A stretch of DNA of 64,000 nucleotides from Bacillus pumilus (GTDB taxonomy: Bacteria; Bacillota; Bacilli; Bacillales; Bacillaceae): NCBI RefSeq assembly GCF_024498355.1, contig NZ_CP101833.1, positions 1,779,001 to 1,843,000 of the forward strand, read 5' to 3'. The notes beneath the pieces are model-generated. The model did no database searches. It was not told the DNA's origin and saw only the letters and a list, made by a program, of their open reading frames with translations. This document shows positions 17,454 to 25,760 of this stretch, one piece after another; the first letter of the stretch is position 1; each line of letters starts with the position of its first letter. Position numbers and translations under genes: made by a program.

Positions 17454-18869
17454 TTAAACTGCGGCTTTGTCTATTTTTTTACGGTAAAGTCCGTATAGAA
17501 TCGCACCGATCATAGATCCGATCAATATGGAAAGCACCCACTGAAATGCGCCTGTGACGACTGGTAGGACAAGGAATCCGCCATGCGGTGCAGGAACCTG
17601 TACGCCGAACAAATAAGTCAAAATAGCAGAGATGGCCGAACCAAACATAATAATCGGCAGGACAACGACTGGGTTTTTGGCCGCAAACGGGATGGCCCCT
17701 TCGGTAATATGTGTAGCACCTAGAATATAGTTGATCGCCCCTGCATTTCGTTCTTGTGGTGTGAAATGTTTTCGGAAAATCGTTGTCGCAATCGCAATGA
17801 TAAGCGGCGGTGTAATGCATGCAGCAGACACACCTGCCATGAAATAAAGATTGCCTTCTGCAAGTAAAGCCGTTCCTGTCACATAGGCTGCTTTGTTAAA
17901 AGGTCCACCCATATCAAATCCACACATAGCCCCAACAATTAAGCCTAAGAGCAGCGGATTCGTGGATTGAACGGATGAGAGAAAATCCATTAGTGAATTA
18001 TTTAACCCTGTAATTGGAACTAATAGAGGAGTCATCACAGCCCCTATCAAGAAAATACCGATGACGGGATAGATGAAGATCGATTTTAATCCATCAAGTG
18101 ATGCAGGTAATTTTTGAAGCATGAATTGAAGCAATAGAATGATATATCCTGCTGCAAAACCTGCGATAATACCACCTAAGAAACCGGCACCTCCATCGTT
18201 TGCAAGCAGCCCTCCTATAAATCCAACAACCATCCCTGGCCGTCTTGCGATCGAATCAGCGATAAATGCTGCTAAAATCGGAACCATTAAGCTAAAGCCG
18301 AGTCCGCCAATGCTTTTCAAATAGGCAGCAAACGGATGATACGTTTCATGCTGAGGGTCAGCAGAGTAGATGCCAAATAGAAAAGAAAGGGCAATTAAAA
18401 CCCCGCCGCCTACGACAAATGGAAGCATGTGTGATACACCGTTCATTAAGTGCTTATAGATGGTGTGTATCCATTTATTTGACGTCTTTTGCTGAGTGGG
18501 TGAAGGTGCAGATGTATTCTCGGTAACAGCAGCCCTGCCTTTCACTTGATGAATAGGTGCATCTCCATTTAAAATACTCTGGATCAGCTCAGCTGGCGTG
18601 CGAATTCCTTTAGATACAGGCACTTCTATGAGTGGTTTTCCATGAAAACGGTCTGTGTGCACATCTTTGTCAGCTGCAACAATGACTCCATCAGCTTCCA
18701 TAATGTCTTGGTCCGTTAAAGCGTTTTCAATTCCTACTTGACCATGCGTTTCGACTTTGATGTCGACCCCTAATTGCTCAGCAGCTATTTTTAAGGCCTC
18801 AGCTGCCATAAATGTGTGCGCAATGCCTGTTGGACAGCCGGTTGCAGCGACAATTTTTTTACGGCTCAT
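17454..18869 (-). CDS. PTS fructose-family subunit IIBC
   Basis: Sugar-transporting PTS permease of 471 aa. The N-terminal IIB domain (residues 1-100) has the phospho-Cys in ATGCPTGIAHTFMAAEAL. A linker rich in Ala, Thr and Pro follows, then a IIC domain from about residue 130 with some nine or ten TM segments (GVSHMLPFVVGGGVLIALSF; GAMCGFDMGGPFNKAAYV; GATHITEGAIPFAAKNP, the fructose-type sugar-binding loop). A fructose-type system normally makes the 1-phosphate, which fits the kinase encoded upstream. No IIA is fused; it is the separate next gene. Confidence 0.9.
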   Translation of the reverse strand: MSRKKIVAATGCPTGIAHTFMAAEALKIAAEQLGVDIKVETHGQVGIENALTDQDIMEADGVIVAADKDVHTDRFHGKPLIEVPVSKGIRTPAELIQSILNGDAPIHQVKGRAAVTENTSAPSPTQQKTSNKWIHTIYKHLMNGVSHMLPFVVGGGVLIALSFLFGIYSADPQHETYHPFAAYLKSIGGLGFSLMVPILAAFIADSIARRPGMVVGFIGGLLANDGGAGFLGGIIAGFAAGYIILLLQFMLQKLPASLDGLKSIFIYPVIGIFLIGAVMTPLLVPITGLNNSLMDFLSSVQSTNPLLLGLIVGAMCGFDMGGPFNKAAYVTGTALLAEGNLYFMAGVSAACITPPLIIAIATTIFRKHFTPQERNAGAINYILGATHITEGAIPFAAKNPVVVLPIIMFGSAISAILTYLFGVQVPAPHGGFLVLPVVTGAFQWVLSILIGSMIGAILYGLYRKKIDKAAV

Positions 18870-18881
18870 GTTGACTCCCCC

Positions 18882-19796
18882 TTATATGTTGTGAATGTGA
18901 ATTTGCTCTATCAGCGACTTGATATCATGTAAATCACTTAAGCCTTTTGAAAATGCGGTAGATGCTCCTGTTGCAATCCCGTAGCGTAAGCATTCTTCGG
19001 CTGAATGTCCTTCAAGCTGTTTACTAATAAATGCTGCGAGCATGGCATCTCCTGAACAAGCTGTGTTTACTACCGTGCCTGTTGGTGCGTTTCCTTTTAA
19101 CACGTCTTCCTTCGTGATGAATAGAGCCCCTTCTCCTCCGCGGGAAATGAGTACTTGCTCTGCACCCATCTCGATGAGTTTTTCTCCGGATTGAATGAGT
19201 TCTGTTTCTGATAAATGATGTGTTTTGCCGAAAAAAGCGGCCAATTCTTCTTCATTTGGTTTTAATAAATACGGATTGTACTGAAGCGTCTCAAGAACCG
19301 CTATAGAGCTTGTATCTAAAATGAATTTGACGTTGTTTTGATGACAAATTGCAGCTACTTCTGAAAAAATGCTGGCTGGTACGCCCTTTGGCAGACTGCC
19401 TGACATAATGAGGATACCGCCCTGCGGGATTGCTGAAATTTTCTCGCGAAAGGCGTGAAGTGCTTTTGCCTGAATGGCAGGACCTTGATTCACAAGCTTG
19501 TATTCTTCTGTTGTATTGATAAAAACGTTAATGCGCGTAATTCCTTCAACCGGGATAAAATCTGTTGGAATGGAAAGATCTTTTAAGGATTGCTCAATAT
19601 ATGAACCAGAAAACCCGGCAATAAAGCCTAATGCAGTGCTGTTAACGCCATATTTTTTTAGCATAATCGACACATTGACGCCTTTTCCATTCGGCTGATA
19701 ATCCTCATCTTCTGTGCGGTTCACTGTATTTGCCCGCATTTCTTTTAATGCAATATATAGGTCAATAGCAGGATTTAAGGTGCAGGTATAAATCAA
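18882..19796 (-). CDS. PfkB-family sugar-1-phosphate / tagatose-6-phosphate kinase
   Basis: ATP-dependent kinase of 304 aa, FruK/LacC subgroup of PfkB. MIYTCTLNPAIDLYI begins the fold, NGKGVNVSIMLKKYG is PfkB signature 1, and VNTACSGDAMLAAF carries the catalytic Asp of signature 2. It phosphorylates the ketose-1-phosphate delivered by the PTS to the 1,6-bisphosphate. The start is TTG at 19796 with AAGGTGA 6 nt upstream. First gene of the kinase-IIBC-IIA-aldolase operon. The same gene set was described for D-tagatose use in B. licheniformis, with the kinase acting on tagatose-1-phosphate; a fructose or other ketose role is not excluded. Confidence 0.85.
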   Translation of the reverse strand: MIYTCTLNPAIDLYIALKEMRANTVNRTEDEDYQPNGKGVNVSIMLKKYGVNSTALGFIAGFSGSYIEQSLKDLSIPTDFIPVEGITRINVFINTTEEYKLVNQGPAIQAKALHAFREKISAIPQGGILIMSGSLPKGVPASIFSEVAAICHQNNVKFILDTSSIAVLETLQYNPYLLKPNEEELAAFFGKTHHLSETELIQSGEKLIEMGAEQVLISRGGEGALFITKEDVLKGNAPTGTVVNTACSGDAMLAAFISKQLEGHSAEECLRYGIATGASTAFSKGLSDLHDIKSLIEQIHIHNI

Positions 19797-19847
19797 TTGG
19801 TTTCACCTTCTTTCTTTTCTCTAAAGAAAGTATCTCATACGATTCAA

Positions 19848-19880
19848 TGAAAATGTTTTCAGATTGTGTAAAGGTTTTCA
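19848..19880. promoter_or_regulatory. Two cre/RpiR-like sites before the ketose PTS operon
   Basis: TGAAAATGTTTTCA (19848-19861) and TGTAAAGGTTTTCA (19867-19880) lie 52-84 bp upstream of the kinase start. Each differs by one base from the CcpA consensus at the central CG. The TGAAAA/TTTTCA symmetry is equally compatible with an RpiR/MurR-type operator. Confidence 0.5.
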
Positions 19881-19887
19881 TGAGGAA

Positions 19888-19917
19888 AAGCCTTCCAGCA
19901 CAAAGTCTAGAAGGCTT
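19888..19917 (-). terminator. Weak terminator after the RpiR regulator
   Basis: Stem AAGCCTTC/GAAGGCTT with a 14-nt loop and a short T4 run. It separates the regulator from the ketose PTS operon. Confidence 0.5.
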
Positions 19918-19925
19918 CTTATCGG

Positions 19926-20702
19926 TTATTTCATTCGGATCACGTAGGCGTCTAGTAAAATGCGGGCAATGACATGAAGAGACAGGCGGGAGCGGACTTC
20001 ATAATCTGGGAAGAAAGATTGTTCGCCTTTATATCCGACTAGTGTCATGTCTGATATTTTACTTAATGTAGAATCAATTCTTGTTGTGACGGTAATGGTT
20101 GTGACCTGCTTCATGCTTAGATTTTGACAGGCTTCAACGAGTTCTGCTGTTTCTCCATTTAATGAAACAAAGATGGCAAGTTCGTTTTTATCAATGTCAC
20201 GCGATTTTAGTCGAATGATATTCGGATCGTCGTGCACTTCACATGTTTTTCCGATGAGCTGTAATTTGATGGTCATCTCTTTGGCAATCATCTCTGAGAA
20301 GCCTCTGCCAAAAATATAAATTTTATCTGCATCATGTATTTTTTGAACGGCATCTTCAATTTGCCCAATACTTTGCAGCTGTATCGTCTTTAAAACCTCT
20401 TCTTCATTTTTACGAATCGCCAGTTTGATGTCTTCATCAATATTTTTTAGCTGGTCGCTTTCATCTGTCATTTTCTTTTCTTGTTTCAATCGATATTTAA
20501 AGGATGTATAGCCATTGTAACCAATTTTCTTCATCAGTCTGACAATAGTGGCTGTCGACACATTGGCTCTTTCACTTAAAGTGACGATGGATAAGGTGGA
20601 GATGTCCTCTAAATGCTGGTGAATATAATGGAGTAAGTACCGTTCTGTTTCACTTAATGTTTGATACACATCACTTGGAATATTAAATAATGGTTCATTC
20701 AA
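19926..20702 (-). CDS. RpiR/MurR-family regulator of the ketose PTS operon
   Basis: Transcription factor of 258 aa. The N-terminal HTH_6 domain (LSERANVSTATIVRLMKKIG, about residues 43-62) is followed by a SIS sugar-phosphate-binding domain from residue 120 (DKIYIFGRGFSEMIAKEMTI; AIFVSLNGETAELVEACQ). It probably senses a ketose phosphate and controls the operon directly downstream. AAGGGGGA precedes the ATG. Confidence 0.87.
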   Translation of the reverse strand: MNEPLFNIPSDVYQTLSETERYLLHYIHQHLEDISTLSIVTLSERANVSTATIVRLMKKIGYNGYTSFKYRLKQEKKMTDESDQLKNIDEDIKLAIRKNEEEVLKTIQLQSIGQIEDAVQKIHDADKIYIFGRGFSEMIAKEMTIKLQLIGKTCEVHDDPNIIRLKSRDIDKNELAIFVSLNGETAELVEACQNLSMKQVTTITVTTRIDSTLSKISDMTLVGYKGEQSFFPDYEVRSRLSLHVIARILLDAYVIRMK

Positions 20703-20864
20703 TGCGATTCCCCCTTACTTATTTCATACTATAATTAAATGTCCTGTGAAAACAAGTTGATTCTTTTGTCCTGTAATTTTTTATTAGAAGGCGAAAATGA
20801 GTGGAATTTTATTTTTAACATAAACTAAGAAAAAGTAGTGTCTGTGCGAAAGGAGCTGATGACT

Positions 20865-22271
20865 ATGCTTCATCTCTTCATTTTTCTAATTCTTCTATAT
20901 GTGGTATATGTATTTTTGACCGCATTTGTTTTGTTTTATTTACCGGTACAAAAAACATGCAAGGAGCATTGCATTTATAAAGCCTCTTCTATCTCAGGAG
21001 ACGACCAAGGCACAAATCAAGTCATGCTTCTTGACGACGGGTTTGAGTCGGGTCAAGTCAGAATCCAAATGATTCGTGAGGCTAAAAAGGTGATTCGTCT
21101 GAGTTATTATTCCATTCAAAAGGGAAAAACAGCCGAATGGGTACTTGGTGCTTTAATTGAGGCAGCTGATCGAGGAGTGAAGGTTCAGCTATTATTAGAT
21201 GGCATCTGCCACAGCCTGCGTGGGCCGCTGAAGCATTTGCGCTATGCCGTAGCAAATCATCCGAACATGGCGATTCGTTTTTATGAGCCCTTTCGTTTGT
21301 TCAAGCCTTGGACGTGGCATAACCGTCTTCATGATAAGCTGCTTTTGGCTGATGGAAGAGTCGCAGTGATAGGCGGAAGAAATATCGGTGATAAATACTT
21401 TGCAGATCAGCCGCCGAAAAACTTTGCTTATGACCGTGATGTGCTGCTCTATAACGCCAAAAAGGGAAAAGTATTAGATGAAATGGAGCAATATTTCGTT
21501 TATCTATGGAATCATAACTTTACGAAAAGAACGAAAGATGTGTTCTCTAAGCAAAAAGCGAAAAAAGGGTTAAAACTGAGAAAGCAGCTGCTCAGATCCT
21601 ATCACGAAGCGATGCACACGAAAGAACCTTTTGTCATGTCCTCCTTTGATTGGACAGCAGATGCCACTTGTGTGAAACAGATTGCATTTTTCACAAATCC
21701 AGTGGAGCGCTTCAATAAGCGTCCTCTCGTGCTGAAAAAATTAAACGATCTAGCTCACCGGGCAAAGCGTTCTGTTCTCATACAGACGCCTTATGTGATA
21801 CCAACACGTCCCATGAAAGATGGACTTACTCCCTTAGCTGAAGACATTCAAACGACGCTCGTCACGAATTCTCTTACAGCAACACCAAATCCTTTGGCTT
21901 TTGCAGGATATTTAAGCACGAAAAAGGAACTGATGAAAACTGGCGTTCATTTGTATGAATATGAAGGCCCGTATTCGATTCATGGGAAATCGATGGTCAT
22001 TGATGATTACTTAAGTATTATCGGGACATATAATTTAGATGCAAGGTCCAGTTTTTTAAATACAGAATCGATTTTGGTCATTGATAGCGCACCGTTTGCG
22101 TTATCTCTTACGCAGGCAATCGAGCGGAAAATCGCCTATAGTGTCCTCGTGGCTAAAGACCGAACAGAATATAAAACGAGCAACTATGGGAAGAAAAAAA
22201 AGCCTTTGATGAAAAGGCTCTTTTTAAATGGCTTATCGACGATAACCGTTATTTGGCGGCGATTGATCTGA
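20865..22271 (+). CDS. Phospholipase D-like protein (cardiolipin synthase family)
   Basis: Membrane-anchored PLD-superfamily enzyme of 468 aa. One N-terminal TM helix (LHLFIFLILLYVVYVFLTAF) is followed by two HKD catalytic motifs: HDKLLLADGRVAVIGGRN at about residue 155 and HGKSMVIDDYLSIIGTYN at about residue 375. Two HKD motifs in one chain suggest a phosphatidyltransferase of the ClsC/YmdC kind rather than the usual B. subtilis ClsA, which has two TM helices. The start is ATG 20865, 9 nt after AAGGAG; GTG 20838 and ATG 20859 are poorer. It stands alone between the RpiR gene and the convergent DUF606 operon. Confidence 0.82.
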   Translation: MLHLFIFLILLYVVYVFLTAFVLFYLPVQKTCKEHCIYKASSISGDDQGTNQVMLLDDGFESGQVRIQMIREAKKVIRLSYYSIQKGKTAEWVLGALIEAADRGVKVQLLLDGICHSLRGPLKHLRYAVANHPNMAIRFYEPFRLFKPWTWHNRLHDKLLLADGRVAVIGGRNIGDKYFADQPPKNFAYDRDVLLYNAKKGKVLDEMEQYFVYLWNHNFTKRTKDVFSKQKAKKGLKLRKQLLRSYHEAMHTKEPFVMSSFDWTADATCVKQIAFFTNPVERFNKRPLVLKKLNDLAHRAKRSVLIQTPYVIPTRPMKDGLTPLAEDIQTTLVTNSLTATPNPLAFAGYLSTKKELMKTGVHLYEYEGPYSIHGKSMVIDDYLSIIGTYNLDARSSFLNTESILVIDSAPFALSLTQAIERKIAYSVLVAKDRTEYKTSNYGKKKKPLMKRLFLNGLSTITVIWRRLI

Positions 22272-22304
22272 AAAAGGGCAGCTACTTTTGTGGCAGCCCT
22301 TTTT
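22271..22304. terminator. Bidirectional terminator overlapping the DUF606 gene end
   Basis: AAAAAGGGC and GCCCTTTTT pair across 16 nt, with T runs on both strands. It overlaps the last codons of the 22282 gene. Confidence 0.75.
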
Positions 22305-22767
22305 CTTGCGATTGACCCTCTTCTGCTGACTCCAATTTGGTCAATTTAAACACCAAGATCCCAGCAACAATCACAATGACACCTAATAGTTTTGTAAAAG
22401 AAAATGCCACTTTTTCTAACCCAAGCCAGCCAAGCGAATCAAACAAAAGCGCGCAGCCTAGCTGTGAGGTGAGGACAATCGAGATCCCATAAGTGGGGCC
22501 TAGACGTTTGATGCTCTGAACAAGGCAGATGACAACCCCTACCCCAATGGCTCCGCTTACCCAGTACCAGGCTTCCATATGCCTTAATTGAAACATGCCA
22601 GTTCCTTCTAACATAAGACCCATAAAGAGTGAAGCAATAAAGCCCATTCCAAGAACAAGTGTCGTTGTTGACCAAGAGCCTGTATGCTCATTGACTTTAC
22701 TATTAAAAATGGTTTGTAAGCTGACGAGTGCACCAGCTGTGATCGCTAATATTATTCCTATGATCAT
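22282..22767 (-). CDS. DUF606 (YdcZ-type) DMT membrane protein, second copy
   Basis: Small integral membrane protein of 161 aa with five hydrophobic segments (IIGIILAITAGALVSLQTIFN at the start, ISIVLTSQLGCALLFDSLGWLG, LLGVIVIVAGILVF). It belongs to the DUF606/YdcZ branch of the drug/metabolite transporter superfamily, whose short members often occur as adjacent pairs and may form heterodimers. It ends in a hydrophilic tail (SAEEGQSQEKGLPQK). It is the third gene of a DUF606-Crp-DUF606 operon, 21 nt after the regulator. Substrate unknown. Confidence 0.82.
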   Translation of the reverse strand: MIIGIILAITAGALVSLQTIFNSKVNEHTGSWSTTTLVLGMGFIASLFMGLMLEGTGMFQLRHMEAWYWVSGAIGVGVVICLVQSIKRLGPTYGISIVLTSQLGCALLFDSLGWLGLEKVAFSFTKLLGVIVIVAGILVFKLTKLESAEEGQSQEKGLPQK

Positions 22768-22788
22768 ATATAAATCCCTTCGTTTCTT

Positions 22789-23475
22789 CTATTCATAAAT
22801 GTTGTGCTCTGCTATTTCTAAAAGCCCTTTCCGGTCACGAATCGTAATCTTTCCTCTTCGCCTTTCAATCAGCCCTTTTTCCCTGAATTGCTGAATGACC
22901 CGATTAATATGACGGTAGCTCGTCCCAATTAAGCTCGCCGCATCAGTGAGACGCAGAGGGCGCGTTCGCGTGGTGTCGTCATCTGTTACAACAGATAATA
23001 AATAGCTTGCGAGCCTGACTTCCACAGGATATAAAAGGTGGAAGCTTAAATCGTTTGATTTTGTATAAAATTTGTTTGTGATGCCTTTTAGCAAAAAGGT
23101 TAAAACATGAGGGTCATCCTTCGCATGGTGCATGAGCGCTTGATGGGAAATTCTTAGTATATGTACTTCTGTGACAGCTTCGACTGTATTGACCATATCC
23201 GTCTGCTGGACATATTCAATATCTCCAATCGCTTCAAGAGGATTTTTAAAGCAAAGAATAAAGGTTTTCCCTTCCTTTGTGGTGGTGAAAATCTTTAATT
23301 TTCCTTTCACTAACAAGTACAAGTACTCCCTCTTATCCCCTTTTGAACAAATCAGCTCACCTTGTTCATAGCGCCACAACGTCACATGTGACATCAAGTT
23401 CTGATGAAAGACGTTTTGTAAATGATGCGCCTTGATATAAGAGGAAAAAAGAGATTCATCGTGCAGCTCCTCCAT
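22789..23475 (-). CDS. Crp/Fnr-family transcriptional regulator (YeiL-like)
   Basis: Regulator of 228 aa: an N-terminal cyclic-nucleotide-binding beta-roll (GELICSKGDKREYLYLLVKGKLKI, about residues 36-60), a dimerisation helix, and a C-terminal HTH_Crp (TDAASLIGTSYRHINRVIQ, about residues 178-196). Cysteines are few and not arranged for an Fe-S cluster, so it is not an oxygen-sensing Fnr. The overall build resembles E. coli YeiL. AAAGGAGG lies 6 nt before the ATG. It is sandwiched between two DUF606 transporter genes (gaps of 12 and 21 nt), so it probably regulates that pair. Confidence 0.83.
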   Translation of the reverse strand: MEELHDESLFSSYIKAHHLQNVFHQNLMSHVTLWRYEQGELICSKGDKREYLYLLVKGKLKIFTTTKEGKTFILCFKNPLEAIGDIEYVQQTDMVNTVEAVTEVHILRISHQALMHHAKDDPHVLTFLLKGITNKFYTKSNDLSFHLLYPVEVRLASYLLSVVTDDDTTRTRPLRLTDAASLIGTSYRHINRVIQQFREKGLIERRRGKITIRDRKGLLEIAEHNIYE

Positions 23476-23487
23476 ATGATCCCTCCT

Positions 23488-23913
23488 TTATAGCTTTAAA
23501 ATGATCACGCCCGCAATCATCAAAAGAATTCCTGAATAATGAGGCCATTTCATTTTCTTCTTCTGTACACCAAACCATCCTTTTGCATCAATTGCAAAGG
23601 TAAACGCAAGCTGTGCTATCAGTAAAGCAGCGATGGTGAGTGTCACACCAATCATTTGAATCGCGGTGACTTCATTAAAAATAATAATGGCTGCAAATGC
23701 CCCGCCAATTAAATAGAGTGGCTGCACCTTTTGATATTCTCGAAAGTGCCCATCCCGTACGATGAGTAAAATGAATAGAGAGATGATAAAACCGGTTAGC
23801 TGCGTGATAGTTGCCGCCTGCCATGTGCCGATATCCTGGCTGATTCTTGCGTTGGCTACGCCTTGCAGTGTAATACAAGCGCCTCCTAATAATGCGAAAA
23901 TAACACCTTTCAT
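23488..23913 (-). CDS. DUF606 (YdcZ-type) DMT membrane protein, first copy
   Basis: Membrane protein of 141 aa with five hydrophobic segments (GVIFALLGGACITLQGVANA; ITQLTGFIISLFILLIV; LYLIGGAFAAIIIFNEVTAI; YSGILLMIAGVIIL at the end). It is a paralogue of the 22282 gene product, with the same N-terminal GG/AGA-x-LQ pattern. First gene of the operon. AAGGAG lies 11 nt upstream of the ATG. Divergent from the aldehyde dehydrogenase gene. Confidence 0.82.
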   Translation of the reverse strand: MKGVIFALLGGACITLQGVANARISQDIGTWQAATITQLTGFIISLFILLIVRDGHFREYQKVQPLYLIGGAFAAIIIFNEVTAIQMIGVTLTIAALLIAQLAFTFAIDAKGWFGVQKKKMKWPHYSGILLMIAGVIILKL

Positions 23914-24124
23914 TCTTTCAAATGCTCCTTCTTTTTCAGTCTAGTTCTATTAAATGATAGATGCCCTGATGTTGAAAAGGACATATGTCCCACTTTGCGT
24001 ATTATATCAGAAACTTTTTCTATTGCAGTTTCTTCGTTTTAGATTTTTCACAGTGGGTACAGTTTTATATCAGCTGAAAACAGAATATTGAATTGAATCA
24101 CATATAAAAAGGAGACATGTCAGA

Positions 24125-25552
24125 ATGAGAAATCAAGAGAAACATTTTATTAATGGACAATGGGTCGCTTCAACAGGAAACGAAACGACGGAAGTGATTA
24201 ATCCCGCTACAGAGGAAGTCATTGGCACAATTAGCTTAGGAACAAAAGAAGATTTAGATAAGGCCGTCAAGGCAGCTCGTGCCGCGTTCCCTTCTTTCTC
24301 AAAGACGTCTCGAAATGAACGAGTAGAGATGCTGGAAAACATTGTGCGCGGGTATGAAAAGCGCAAGGATGAACTTGTAGAAGTCATGACACAAGAGCTC
24401 GGTGCTCCGCTTAAAGTATCAGAAGAGGTTCATTACAAAATGGGACATGAACACTTCTCTAAAGCAGCAGAAGCACTTAAATCCTATACATTTACCGAGG
24501 ACCGCGGCGGTCATACCATTATAAAAGAAGCCATTGGCGTCAGCGGACTGATTACACCGTGGAATTTCCCAACAAATCAAACATCACTTAAAATTGCTGG
24601 TGCGATTGCAGCAGGCTCACCCGTTGTCTTAAAGCCTGCGGAAATTACACCATTTGCTGCGATGATTCTTGCAGAAATCATTGATGAAGCAGGCGTACCA
24701 AAAGGTGTCTTCAACCTCGTGAACGGAACCGGTGAAGTCATTGGGGACGGCATTAGCTCACATCCTGATATTGATTTTGTTTCATTTACTGGTTCAGGTG
24801 CCGTCGGCTCTAAAATTATGGAAAATGCTGCAGACAATATGAAGAAAGTGGCCCTTGAGCTTGGCGGGAAATCCCCTCTTATCGTTTTAGGTGATGCAGA
24901 TATGGATGAGGCAGCTGAAACCGCCGTTCATCATATTGCGATGAATACAGGTCAAGTGTGTTCGGCAGCCACACGAGTTCTCATTCCAGAATCGATGAAA
25001 GATTCGTTTGAAAAAGCGCTGCTGAATGCCCTGCCGAAGTTTACAGTTGGTGATCCGAGAGAAGATCACGCCACTGGCCCGCTCGTATCCAAAAAACAAT
25101 GGGATACCGTGCAGTCTTATATTGAAAAAGGAATCGAAGAAGGCGCTACCCTCCTTGCAGGCGGAACTGGTAAGCCGGACGGCATTGACAAAGGATATTT
25201 CACGAAGCATACGATTTTCACAAATGTGAAAAATGATATGGCCATTGCACAAGAAGAAATATTTGGACCAGTGATGAGTGTCATCACGTATCAGGACCTA
25301 GATCATGCCCTTGACATCGCCAATGATACGGTTTATGGCCTTGCCGGATATGTTGTTGGAAAAGATGAAAAAACATTAAAATATGTCGCTGAACATATTC
25401 GTGCTGGCCAAATCACCATTAACAATGCCGAAACAGATTACTTTGCCCCATTTGGAGGCTTTAAGCAATCTGGTATCGGAAGAGAATGGGGAGATTTCGG
25501 TATCGAGGAATATTTAGAAGTGAAAGCTGTGATGGGGCTTCCAACTGCATAA
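24125..25552 (+). CDS. NAD(P)-dependent aldehyde dehydrogenase
   Basis: Aldehyde dehydrogenase superfamily, 475 aa. Motifs: [31 protein letters not shown] (cofactor Lys), [21 protein letters not shown] (general-base Glu), [11 protein letters not shown] (catalytic Cys) and [13 protein letters not shown]. The C-terminus, [19 protein letters not shown], is of the short plant-lignin/betaine-type group. Substrate not predictable. GGAGA lies 8 nt before the ATG. Monocistronic, followed by a strong terminator and divergent from the DUF606 operon. Confidence 0.9.
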   Translation: MRNQEKHFINGQWVASTGNETTEVINPATEEVIGTISLGTKEDLDKAVKAARAAFPSFSKTSRNERVEMLENIVRGYEKRKDELVEVMTQELGAPLKVSEEVHYKMGHEHFSKAAEALKSYTFTEDRGGHTIIKEAIGVSGLITPWNFPTNQTSLKIAGAIAAGSPVVLKPAEITPFAAMILAEIIDEAGVPKGVFNLVNGTGEVIGDGISSHPDIDFVSFTGSGAVGSKIMENAADNMKKVALELGGKSPLIVLGDADMDEAAETAVHHIAMNTGQVCSAATRVLIPESMKDSFEKALLNALPKFTVGDPREDHATGPLVSKKQWDTVQSYIEKGIEEGATLLAGGTGKPDGIDKGYFTKHTIFTNVKNDMAIAQEEIFGPVMSVITYQDLDHALDIANDTVYGLAGYVVGKDEKTLKYVAEHIRAGQITINNAETDYFAPFGGFKQSGIGREWGDFGIEEYLEVKAVMGLPTA

Positions 25553-25560
25553 GTCAGATA

Positions 25561-25593
25561 AAAAAGGAAAACGGCCATCCGTTTTCCTTTTTT
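25561..25593 (+). terminator. Terminator of the aldehyde dehydrogenase gene
   Basis: Perfect 12-bp stem AAAGGAAAACGG/CCGTTTTCCTTT with a CCAT loop, followed by T. Confidence 0.92.
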
Positions 25594-25687
25594 ATGCCCT
25601 CCCCTATTCGTACGTTCTTTGTCATTAGAAATCTTAATCATGACAATCAATATTATATATTTTACTTAATGGCAAACTTTCGGTAAA

Positions 25688-25730
25688 GTTCAAATTGAAC
25701 CTATATATATAATTCCTATCGAATTAATCT
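25688..25730 (+). promoter_or_regulatory. cysJI control region: palindrome, -10 box and sulfur-regulator-like motif
   Basis: Perfect palindrome GTTCAAATTGAAC (25688-25700) lies just upstream of a -10 box TATAAT (25708-25713) that lacks a good -35, as expected for an activated promoter such as one driven by CysL. ATTCCTATCGAATTA overlapping the -10 is loosely similar to CymR boxes. Assignments are tentative. Confidence 0.4.
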
Positions 25731-25760
25731 ATGTTTATATTCCTTGTGAGGTGGATATCG

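Noticed and set aside
25600..25760. S-box (SAM) riboswitch before cysJI
   Set aside because: The leader between the -10 and the start is about 45 nt, too short for an S-box, and no terminator/antiterminator helices are visible.
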